Assembly: GCA_027055005.1 (NCBI GenBank)
Contig: JALUNR010000230.1
Coordinates: 1-20,652 of the forward strand
Length of the DNA: 20,652 bases
Reading direction: 5' to 3'
DNA from: Campylobacterales bacterium
GTDB taxonomy: Bacteria > Campylobacterota > Campylobacteria > Campylobacterales > QNZT01
Made by a program: the position numbers and the translations under genes. Of the stretch, positions 14,145 through 20,652 are shown piece after piece; the first letter of the stretch is position 1; every line of letters starts with the position of its first letter. The notes under the pieces are model-generated. The model ran no database searches. It was not told the DNA's origin and saw nothing but the letters and a program-made list of their open reading frames with translations.

Positions 14145-14153
14145 TGATAAAAT
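14145..14153 (+). promoter_or_regulatory. Extended -10 for the EVE-DUF262 operon
   Basis: TGATAAAAT fits an extended -10 (TG-N-TAAAAT), 30 bases before the operon's first ATG. An alternative TATAAT is inside the inverted repeat at 14132-14137. The binding site before the ATG is GTGGGG, unlike the AAGGAG sites common elsewhere in the window. Confidence 0.45.
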
Positions 14154-14183
14154 ACTTGTTAGAAAATATAAAGTGGGGCATAA

Positions 14184-15746
14184 ATGGGTTATTGGTTACT
14201 TTTAGGGAATCCAGATAAGTGGTTTTGTGATAGATGTAATGAAAATGCAAATGTAAATGAAACTTTAAAAAGCTTTAAAAAACAATCTTGGAGAGTTAGA
14301 AAAGATTATTTTAAAGATGCTAAATGTGAGGATTATTGTATCGTTAAAATTAGTAAAGATAATCGCTCAATTGAGAGAAGAACTTTAAGTAATGGTGAAG
14401 TAGTTGATTTGCTAGATATAGGTATTTATGCTCTAGGTAAAATTTCTAAAGAATTGTATCTTGATGATGACAATGAATATAGAATAGAGATAGAAATTAC
14501 TAGAAATCTCTTTAAAGAAGATAAAATTATCAATAGTGAAATTAGTGAAAAAATCTTAGGTGGAGATTTTTTTGTTCAAGGTAGTAAAAAAATCGAAAAA
14601 GAAAAATTTGAACATATTTTATCATATATAGAAATAGAAGATGATGCTATATCAGATGAATTAGAAGGAGATACTGGATTAGAGCTAAATAGTGATGATG
14701 AGCTTACTATTTATCCAGCTGAAGTAAAAATACAAAGAGATATGTTTTCTGTAAGAGAATTAAAAACTGATTATGAAGATAAAATGTTAATTTTGGCACC
14801 AGATTTCCAAAGAGAATTTGTATGGAAATTAAAACAAAAATCTGAATTAATTGAATCAATTCTTATGGGAATTCCTTTACCAATGATATATTTTTTTGAA
14901 GGAGAGGGAGGAGTAATCCAAGTAGTAGATGGTAAACAAAGACTAACTTCTCTTTTTGAATTTTTGGATAATAAATTTCCTCTATCTCACTCTCTATCAA
15001 TTTTGCCTAATTTAAGAGGAAAAAGATATAAAGATTTATCACCAGCAGAAAGAACTAAAATAGCTAGATATCAATTTGTAACTCAAACAATCATACCTCC
15101 TACTCCTGATAGGATTAAATTTGATATATTTGAAAGAGTAAATAGAAAAGGAACAACTTTAAATAATCAAGAGATGAGAAATGCACTTTATCAAGGGGAA
15201 TCTACAAAATTGTTAGAAAAACTATCTTCTCTTGATTCTTTTAAAAAGGCAACTGGAAATGCAATAAGTCCAACTAGAATGAAAGATAAATATATGATTT
15301 TAAGAGTATTGTCTTTTTATTTATGGAAAAAGAAATTACTTAAACTTAACAATGGAGAGTTAGTTGAGTATAAAAGTGATATTGATGAGTTTTTAGGTAA
15401 ATCAATGATATTTTTAAATCAAACTGATAATGAAACAAGAGAGAATTTAAGAATACTATTTGATAATATAATGAAACAAAGCTATAGACTTCGTGGAAAA
15501 GATGGCTTTAGAATACCAAAAAAGAAGAGAAAACGACCTATCAATATGGCATTAATGGAAAGTTTATCTTATTTATATGCTCAAATGGAAAAAATAAAAG
15601 TATTTTCTCCCATAAATCAAAAAATAGATAAACTATTTGAAGATGAAAAATTTATCTCTTCTATTACACAAAGAGTTGATAGTTCTGTTAGTGTAAAAGC
15701 AAGATTTGACAGAATGGATGAAATTTTAGAGGAGTTTAAACTATGA
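14184..15746 (+). CDS. EVE-like domain fused to DUF262 (GmrSD/ParB-like) protein
   Basis: A 520-residue protein. Residues 1-148 look like an EVE/PUA-type domain: MGYWLLLGNPDKW at the start, a second Trp at 36, and GIYALGKIS at 80-88, the pattern of EVE folds that bind modified bases in DNA or RNA. An acidic linker (150-180) leads to DUF262 (about 182-430): APDFQREFVWK (205-215), VVDGKQRLTSL (248-258, the DGQQR-type NTPase/nuclease motif) and FERVNRKGTTLNNQEMRNA (316-334). DUF262 is the GmrS half of the modification-dependent enzyme GmrSD. No C-terminal HNH/DUF1524 nuclease motif is present, so cutting may need partners. Four cysteines (15, 18, 48, 52) in the N-terminal domain could bind metal. 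The next gene starts in a 4-base ATGA overlap. Confidence 0.82.
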   Translation: MGYWLLLGNPDKWFCDRCNENANVNETLKSFKKQSWRVRKDYFKDAKCEDYCIVKISKDNRSIERRTLSNGEVVDLLDIGIYALGKISKELYLDDDNEYRIEIEITRNLFKEDKIINSEISEKILGGDFFVQGSKKIEKEKFEHILSYIEIEDDAISDELEGDTGLELNSDDELTIYPAEVKIQRDMFSVRELKTDYEDKMLILAPDFQREFVWKLKQKSELIESILMGIPLPMIYFFEGEGGVIQVVDGKQRLTSLFEFLDNKFPLSHSLSILPNLRGKRYKDLSPAERTKIARYQFVTQTIIPPTPDRIKFDIFERVNRKGTTLNNQEMRNALYQGESTKLLEKLSSLDSFKKATGNAISPTRMKDKYMILRVLSFYLWKKKLLKLNNGELVEYKSDIDEFLGKSMIFLNQTDNETRENLRILFDNIMKQSYRLRGKDGFRIPKKKRKRPINMALMESLSYLYAQMEKIKVFSPINQKIDKLFEDEKFISSITQRVDSSVSVKARFDRMDEILEEFKL

Positions 15747-16807
15747 TAAAAAAATTGATTATCAATAATTTTAAATGTTTTGAAAATGAAGAGTTAGAGT
15801 TCAAAAATTTAACAATTTTAACAGGAACCAATGCTAGTGGTAAATCATCTGTTATTCAATCTATATTGAAACTTGCATTAGATGCAAATAAAGATTATTC
15901 ATCTCCTCTTCATAGATATTTAGATTTTTTATCAAATAGTGATGAAGTTATAAATTTTAATTTAGATGTTGATGATTATAGTATTAAAATTATAGGATTT
16001 GATGGAGAATTAGAGTATATTTTTAAAAGAGATGATACTTATGATTGTAAATTATCTATTGGTTCAATTGAACAAAAAATATCATATTCAAAAGGGAATT
16101 TGGTGTTTTTATCTGCTGATAGAATCGGTCCACAAGATACTTATGAAAAAAATACAAACCCTCTTGATCGTTTTGGTATTTATGGAGAATATGCAATAAG
16201 TTTTTTAGAAAAAGCAAGAAAAGATAAATATAAAGTAATACCTGAACTTATTGAAGAGAGTAAAATTACTCAAGAATTTTTAGATAGACAAGTAAATTAT
16301 TGGTTAAACCATATTTTAGATACTACATTAGAAACAGAGGGTATAAAAGAAACAAATAAAGTAAAAGCAAGATTTAAAAACAGCAATGATTTTGTAAGAC
16401 CAAAAAATATTGGTTCTGGTATTAGTTATATTACCGCGATTTTAATTATTTGTTTATCAGCAAAAAAAGACCAAATTATAATAATTGAAAATCCTGAAAT
16501 CCATCTTCATCCAAAAGCACAATCTAAGTTAGGTGAATTTTTAGCATTTATTGCTTCTAAAGGTATTCAAGTTATTATAGAAACTCATAACGACCACTTA
16601 ATAAATCGTTTAAGATATGAAGTGTTTCAAGGAGTTTTAAAATCTAATGAAGTGATAATCCATTATAAGGAATTAAATAAGCCTTTTGAGCAAATAGAAA
16701 TAGGAAAAAATGGTAAATTTATTGATAAAAATGGGGAAAATAGTTTTCCATCAGGTTTTTATGATGCAACACTTAAAGAGATTTATCATATAAACAGAGG
16801 TAAATAG
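15743..16807 (+). CDS. OLD/RecF-like AAA ATPase with DUF3696-type C-terminus
   Basis: A 354-residue ABC-type ATPase. It opens IKKLIINNFKCF, typical of OLD/RecF-family proteins, with Walker A GTNASGKSS (28-36), FLSADRIGPQ (122-131), a signature-like NIGSGISYI (222-230), Walker B IIIIENPEIHLHPKAQ (245-260) and a switch region IIETHNDHLINRL (278-290). The tail with GKFIDKNGENSFPSGFYDATLKEI resembles DUF3696, which follows such ATPases. There is no TOPRIM domain, unlike true OLD nucleases. It is coupled to the EVE-DUF262 gene by an ATGA overlap, with AGAGGAG about 8 bases upstream, and to the following gene by a TAGTG overlap. Likely role: an ATP-driven sensor or switch within the three-gene system. 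Confidence 0.88.
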   Translation: MIKKLIINNFKCFENEELEFKNLTILTGTNASGKSSVIQSILKLALDANKDYSSPLHRYLDFLSNSDEVINFNLDVDDYSIKIIGFDGELEYIFKRDDTYDCKLSIGSIEQKISYSKGNLVFLSADRIGPQDTYEKNTNPLDRFGIYGEYAISFLEKARKDKYKVIPELIEESKITQEFLDRQVNYWLNHILDTTLETEGIKETNKVKARFKNSNDFVRPKNIGSGISYITAILIICLSAKKDQIIIIENPEIHLHPKAQSKLGEFLAFIASKGIQVIIETHNDHLINRLRYEVFQGVLKSNEVIIHYKELNKPFEQIEIGKNGKFIDKNGENSFPSGFYDATLKEIYHINRGK

Positions 16808-17535
16808 TGGCAGATTTAGCATTATGTGATTCTTTAATCAGCGAATATATAAAATATAAATTTCAAGATGATTTTGATACTGATAAAGTTAGAAGATTAT
16901 TAAAGTTTATTCAAACTTTTGATATAAGAGAAAATCATACTATTTTACAAGATCCTGCTATGCCTATGCAACTTAATAATGATCCATTGATAAATATCAT
17001 TCCACAATGTAGTGATGAAGAATTAGTACATAATAGCTTATTAAAATTGATGCTAATAGATATTGCTAATACTCACACTTTTGTTACTTTAAATATAATG
17101 AATAATTATGAGAAGCTCAAGTTACGATTTGGAGGAATGTATCCAAATCATTTAGATAAAAATAAAGCACAACAACATATAAAAGCTTTACTATCAGATG
17201 CAGAATGGGTTAAAGTTTCAGATAGCTATATTGACAATAATACATCACAATGGAATGAAAATAAAAATCTATTAAATGATATAGTTCCACATAAAACTTT
17301 AGATTTAACTATTGAGAGTGGTTCTATTATCAATAGAAGAAATCCTCTTTCTCAAAGCAAAAAAGAAGAATTAAAATCTTTATGTAATAATTGGACTATT
17401 CAAGGACGTCAATATAATGATAATAGTTTTCATGATCGATATATAGAAACAAATGAGCTTAAAATTTTGCTTAGTAGTGGACTATATCATCTTTCTTCCG
17501 ATAAAGATTTTACTTATGTAGTTGAGATAAAGTAA
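16807..17535 (+). CDS. Unrecognised protein with C-terminal HDRYI motif, possible effector
   Basis: A 242-residue soluble protein, no signal peptide or membrane helix. I do not recognise the first 150 residues. The last 90 contain W196, then RQYNDNSFHDRYIETNELKILLSSGL (split: FHDRYI at 208-213), and a final strand FTYVVEI. The HDRYI then glycine-containing strand pattern recalls the phospholipase D-like domain at the C-terminus of MIT proteins (MIT_C) and related bacterial proteins of defence loci. I hold this at moderate confidence; only one such motif is present, so a classic two-motif PLD nuclease is not shown. The start is GTG at 16807, sharing its G with the TAG stop before it; AGAGG lies 6 bases upstream. 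An ATG start is not available nearby. Confidence 0.75.
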   Translation: MADLALCDSLISEYIKYKFQDDFDTDKVRRLLKFIQTFDIRENHTILQDPAMPMQLNNDPLINIIPQCSDEELVHNSLLKLMLIDIANTHTFVTLNIMNNYEKLKLRFGGMYPNHLDKNKAQQHIKALLSDAEWVKVSDSYIDNNTSQWNENKNLLNDIVPHKTLDLTIESGSIINRRNPLSQSKKEELKSLCNNWTIQGRQYNDNSFHDRYIETNELKILLSSGLYHLSSDKDFTYVVEIK

Positions 17536-17552
17536 AAGTTATATTTTAACTT
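17536..17552 (+). terminator. Weak hairpin at the end of the three-gene operon
   Basis: AAGTTA (17536-17541) and TAACTT (17547-17552) form a 6-bp stem with a 5-base loop directly after the stop codon of the third gene. The downstream sequence is A+T-rich but lacks a clean T-run. The whole gap to the convergent permease gene is 32 bases. Confidence 0.35.
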
Positions 17553-17567
17553 AAATAATAAACTTTT

Positions 17568-18761
17568 TCACCTCCCTGCAAAAACAACTCCTACTTCCAT
17601 TTTTAAGATAGGTTTTACACTAAAAAAAGCAGCTGTTATACTAACTATCAAAACTCCTAAAAAACCAAGTAGTGGGGCAAACCACATTAGGCGAAATGGA
17701 AAATCCACACTTGCTATACTCTCTCCAACAATAGTACAAACTCCTATACCTATCCCACTTCCTATAACCACTCCTGCAAATACTTGTGTAAAAACCATAT
17801 TTATAAGCTTAGAGTTAGAAGCTCCCATCGCTTTTAGCACTGCATACTGTTTTAAGTTTTCATAAGTAAACATATAAAGCATGACACCTGTTACTCCAAA
17901 TCCTACCAACATAGCAAGTATAACCATATTTACCATATCTCCAACATCTTCTGAATTTATAAGATACCAAAGTACAGTCTCTCTTTTAAACTCTGCACTT
18001 GTGATAGCTTTAAGTCCTGTTTGTTTTATTATATTGTTGGCTACAGCTTTAGGGGAAAATCCTTTTTGAACTTTTACTAAAATAAATGTGATATATCTCT
18101 TTTCTCCAAGTATCAGTCTTTTAAAATTACTTTGAGTTGTATAAATTAGTGGTCGAGGAGGAAATCTTGGTATAGTTTTAGATACTCCTCTTACGACTAC
18201 TCTTTTATCATTTATCAAAAGTTCATCTCCATATCTTAATCTTCTTGTTGGAGAGTTGAGATGAACTCCATCATAAGCCCACATATCTTTTTTATTGGTA
18301 GGAGTTTGTAGTTTATCACTTGTACCACCACTATCTACGATAATACTTTGTGGCATATGCAAGATTTTTGCTCCAAGTTTATTTGTTGGATTTGGAGTTC
18401 CACTAAGTGTTGCATCATCTACACCTATGATTTGAAATGATTGAAAGTGTCCATTTGGAAATCTTGCAGTAACATCTCCAAGATAGAGTGATGAGGCATA
18501 ATTTACCCCTTTTACACTTTTTACTAAAGGCAAGGAACTATCACTTAGATTTATAGTAGCTTCAGTAGAGTTTACAGCATTGTCCATCACCCAAATATCT
18601 GCTGAAGGGTTTTCACCAACAAGTGCAAAACCTCTTGTCATGAAACCTGCAAAATATGCAAAAGCAAATGTTACTAAAAATGCAGTAAATCCTATACCTA
18701 CAAAGAGTCCGATAAACTTAGTTTTATCATGCATAAGCATTTTGATAGCAACTTCAAACAT
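17568..18761 (-). CDS. ABC exporter permease, MacB/DevC-like (FtsX domain)
   Basis: A 397-residue protein with an N-terminal membrane helix (about 15-40), a large periplasmic domain (about 45-265, MacB core type) and three C-terminal helices forming the FtsX domain (about 275-395). The YENLKQYAVLKAMGASNSKL segment (303-322) is the conserved cytoplasmic loop of this class that contacts the ATPase. Together with the three genes upstream it forms a type VII ABC, tripartite exporter. Unlike E. coli MacB, ATPase and permease are separate proteins, as in cyanobacterial DevBCA. It starts 2 bases after the adaptor stop. The substrate is unknown; lipids, peptides or toxic compounds are moved by relatives. 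Confidence 0.88.
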   Translation of the reverse strand: MFEVAIKMLMHDKTKFIGLFVGIGFTAFLVTFAFAYFAGFMTRGFALVGENPSADIWVMDNAVNSTEATINLSDSSLPLVKSVKGVNYASSLYLGDVTARFPNGHFQSFQIIGVDDATLSGTPNPTNKLGAKILHMPQSIIVDSGGTSDKLQTPTNKKDMWAYDGVHLNSPTRRLRYGDELLINDKRVVVRGVSKTIPRFPPRPLIYTTQSNFKRLILGEKRYITFILVKVQKGFSPKAVANNIIKQTGLKAITSAEFKRETVLWYLINSEDVGDMVNMVILAMLVGFGVTGVMLYMFTYENLKQYAVLKAMGASNSKLINMVFTQVFAGVVIGSGIGIGVCTIVGESIASVDFPFRLMWFAPLLGFLGVLIVSITAAFFSVKPILKMEVGVVFAGR

Positions 18762-18763
18762 CT

Positions 18764-19561
18764 CTACTCTTTTATAAATACATCCAACTCTTCTCCCACA
18801 TATAGTGGAAGTTGATTTGTATTTTTTATTTGATATACAACTTGTAAAACTCTTGTATCTGTTCTTTCTGTAGGACTTCCTGTAAGGGTTGTTTTAGCTT
18901 TGACATATGGAATAGTATAAAGATAATCCAAGTCTATTTTTTTTGTATCATCTCCCCTTATATAAGCAACAGCTTTTGAACCATCTTTAAACTTTGATAT
19001 ATCAAACTCATTTATACTTACTTTTACATTTAACTTTTTACTTCCTATCACAAGAGCTTTAGAATTTTTATCAAAAAAAGCTCCTTTACTTATATCGCAA
19101 CTTAAAACTATCCCATCTATCGGAGAATAAATCTTATAGAGTTTTTCTTGTTTTTGCAGTTGATAAAGTTCATCTTTTAACTTTAAATATTTCTCTTTTG
19201 TTACCAAGTTTGGAGATACTTTTTTTAAACTCTCTATCAAGTCAAATTGATGTTTTATACTTAAAAGTTTTGCTTTTATCAAACTGTCATCTATCTCAAA
19301 AAGCAACTCCCCTTTTTTTATCTTATCTCCACTTTGAATGTAAACTTTTTTGACAACTCCAGAAACACTACTACCAACTACTATATTTTTACTTCCTGCC
19401 TCAACAATCCCAGTTCCTGCTATAAAAGAGTTAAAAGGAAGTTTTATGGTAGGTAGTTTTACTGTATTGCTTGTTTTTGATTTATCTGCATAAAATATAA
19501 CTACTATCGCTATACTTAAACCTATCAATGATAAAAACAGTAGTACAAAAAATCTTTTCAT
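18764..19561 (-). CDS. HlyD/DevB-like periplasmic adaptor protein
   Basis: A 265-residue membrane fusion protein. One N-terminal membrane helix (about 5-24) anchors it. A lipoyl-like half follows (GTGIVEAGSKNIVVGSSVSGVVKKVYIQSGDKIKKGELLFEID, in pieces at about 49-91), then a short helical hairpin (95-140) and the second lipoyl half (YSPIDGIVLSCDISKGAFF), and beta-barrel strands to the end. Such adaptors join the inner-membrane ABC permease to the TolC-like channel. The protein is short and its hairpin is small compared with HlyD or MacA, similar to DevB-type adaptors. It overlaps the ATPase gene by 4 bases (ATGA). Confidence 0.88.
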   Translation of the reverse strand: MKRFFVLLFLSLIGLSIAIVVIFYADKSKTSNTVKLPTIKLPFNSFIAGTGIVEAGSKNIVVGSSVSGVVKKVYIQSGDKIKKGELLFEIDDSLIKAKLLSIKHQFDLIESLKKVSPNLVTKEKYLKLKDELYQLQKQEKLYKIYSPIDGIVLSCDISKGAFFDKNSKALVIGSKKLNVKVSINEFDISKFKDGSKAVAYIRGDDTKKIDLDYLYTIPYVKAKTTLTGSPTERTDTRVLQVVYQIKNTNQLPLYVGEELDVFIKE

Positions 19562-20262
19562 TTTTTAATTTCCTCAATTTTATTTATTTTTCCATCTTCC
19601 ATATGAGCTATCCTATCTGCATATTTGTATATCCTGTTATCATGAGTAACTACTATCATAGTCATATTATTTTCTTTTATCAGTTTTGTCAAAAGTTCCA
19701 TCACTGTTTGACCTGATTTGTGATCTAAACTACTTGTTGGTTCATCACAAATCACTAACTTTGGGTTATGTACCAAAGCTCTTGCTATAGCAACTCTTTG
19801 TTGTTGCCCACCACTTAAATTTCCAGGTAAAAAGTTTTCTTTGTTTCCTAAACCAACAGCTTTTAACATTTTCAACGAGCGAGAAAGTGCTTCTTTTTTA
19901 TCAACACCAAATATAGTGAGAGGAAGAGCTACATTTTCAATAGCACTCAGTGCTGGTATGAGATTAAAAGACTGAAAAACAAAACCTATCTCTTTCCCTC
20001 TAAAGATAGTTTTCTCTTCATCACTCATTTTTGACAAATCTCTTCCCAAAACTTTACACTCTCCTCCCTCAAATCCAAGTAATCCAGTAATAACAGAAAC
20101 AAAAGTAGTTTTTCCACATCCTGAAGGTCCTACAAGCATAAGAAGTTCGCCTTTGTAAACATCAAGATTTATTTCATGTAAAACTTTAACTTTTAACTCT
20201 CCCTCATCATAAATTTTTACAATATCTTGACAATGCAGTATCATATCTCTTTTTTTAGTCAT
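19558..20262 (-). CDS. ABC exporter ATP-binding protein (LolD/MacB/DevA class)
   Basis: A 234-residue ATPase with every catalytic motif in place: Walker A GPSGCGKTT (44-52), Q-loop FVFQSFNLIPALSAIENV, signature LSGGQQQRVAIARAL, Walker B LVICDEPTSSLD and the switch histidine in VVTHD. The FQSFNLIPALSAIENV Q-loop and SSLD after Walker B are typical of the LolD/MacB subclass. It drives the permease encoded two genes downstream. The start overlaps the TolC-like gene by 8 bases and has GGAG about 8-9 bases upstream. Confidence 0.94.
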   Translation of the reverse strand: MTKKRDMILHCQDIVKIYDEGELKVKVLHEINLDVYKGELLMLVGPSGCGKTTFVSVITGLLGFEGGECKVLGRDLSKMSDEEKTIFRGKEIGFVFQSFNLIPALSAIENVALPLTIFGVDKKEALSRSLKMLKAVGLGNKENFLPGNLSGGQQQRVAIARALVHNPKLVICDEPTSSLDHKSGQTVMELLTKLIKENNMTMIVVTHDNRIYKYADRIAHMEDGKINKIEEIKK

Positions 20263-20652
20263 GAAATATCACTCCACTTGAAAGGTAGTTTAAAATAGTT
20301 GCATTTTGAATCATTTGATATTTTGCATCGATCTTTCTTTCTTTGGTTGTAATTATTTCACCAAGAGTTTGTAAGTAAGTATTTAAATCCATAAATCGTT
20401 GTAAATAAGCTTTTTTTATCTCTAAAAGTAGTTTGTTTGTATTTTTCAAATCTCTTTTTATAGCAAAGTAAGAGTTTTTTGCTAAGTTATATTTTGATTT
20501 ATATGAAAAATATTGAGATTTTCTGTTTATCAAAAGATTTGTTTTTGCAGTTTGCAAGTTTAGCAACTCTATCTTTTTTAACTGTATTGATTTGTTTAAG
20601 CTATCATCAAAATGAAAACCTACTCCTATACTCAAACTATAATTATCTCCAT
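20255..20652 (-). CDS. TolC-family outer membrane channel, C-terminal part
   Basis: The reading frame is open to the right edge of the window, so this is the last 132 or so residues of a longer protein. It begins inside a membrane beta-strand (GDNYSLSIGVGF) and continues as a long alpha-helical stretch rich in Lys, Leu and Asn, ending in a short hydrophobic tail. Beta-strand followed by a long coiled helix is the second repeat of a TolC-type protomer. A TTG at 20635 could be taken as a start, but the coding sequence clearly continues upstream. It would form the outer-membrane duct for the ABC transporter encoded directly downstream (8-base overlap). Confidence 0.75.
   Translation of the reverse strand, partial: GDNYSLSIGVGFHFDDSLNKSIQLKKIELLNLQTAKTNLLINRKSQYFSYKSKYNLAKNSYFAIKRDLKNTNKLLLEIKKAYLQRFMDLNTYLQTLGEIITTKERKIDAKYQMIQNATILNYLSSGVIFHD

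Noticed and set aside
14184..15746. A full single-chain GmrSD restriction enzyme
   Set aside because: The N-terminal and DUF262 parts are present but I find no DUF1524/HNH motif in the C-terminal 90 residues.
15743..16807. Classical OLD nuclease
   Set aside because: The protein ends about 75 residues after Walker B and has no TOPRIM motif; it is an ATPase with a DUF3696-like tail.
20255..20635. A complete 126-residue gene starting at a TTG codon
   Set aside because: The frame stays open to the window edge and the residues before the TTG continue a beta-strand; it is a truncated TolC-like gene.
1..20652. CRISPR arrays, tRNA or rRNA genes, riboswitches, sigma-54 promoters
   Set aside because: I looked for regularly spaced repeats, cloverleaf-like arms and TGGCAC-N5-TTGC elements and saw none; structured RNA may still be missed by eye.

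Overview
The window is strongly A+T-rich bacterial chromosome with short intergenic gaps and many 1-23 bp gene overlaps. The protein set points to the Campylobacterota (Epsilonproteobacteria), most likely Arcobacteraceae or a relative. The cluster of a TPR protein, rnhA, rnc and aroC is, as I recall it, the order found in Helicobacter pylori (HP0660-HP0663) and Campylobacter jejuni (Cj1637c-Cj1634c). A DUF4492 small protein sits directly before cydA, which also fits. The assignment is by recognition and was not computed.

Layout. Positions 1-3043 (minus): start of cydA (cut by the window edge) preceded by a DUF4492 membrane peptide, a one-domain rhodanese, then an operon of an APC permease, a small membrane protein and a DedA protein. 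Positions 3194-4792 (plus): a yfdX-hdeD stress pair. Positions 4818-7311 (minus): a secreted cyclophilin and a two-component pair (response regulator and histidine kinase). Positions 7424-10618 (minus): the overlapping housekeeping cluster TPR/zinc-ribbon protein, rnhA, rnc, aroC. Positions 10679-12032 (plus): trpF and a DnaQ-like exonuclease. Positions 12029-14104: an MFS transporter and a divergent App1-type phosphatase. Positions 14184-17535 (plus): three tightly coupled genes encoding an EVE-DUF262 fusion, an OLD/RecF-like ATPase with a DUF3696-type tail, and an unrecognised protein ending in an HDRYI motif. Positions 17568-20652 (minus): a tripartite export system (TolC-like, ABC ATPase, HlyD-like adaptor, MacB/DevC-like permease); its TolC-like gene is cut by the right edge.

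The most interesting part is 14184-17535. A domain family that reads modified bases is fused to the DUF262 fold of modification-dependent restriction enzymes. It is translationally coupled to an ATPase and then to a possible effector. I infer a three-component anti-phage or anti-plasmid system inserted between unrelated housekeeping and export genes. Smaller points are near-perfect palindromes at the cyd and cyclophilin promoters, a 27-bp direct repeat flanking the rhodanese gene, and a D-to-N change in the RNase III active-site motif. I see no tRNA, rRNA, CRISPR array, transposase or integrase. No gene-free stretch exceeds 300 bases; the longest are 241-432 and 6046-6228.
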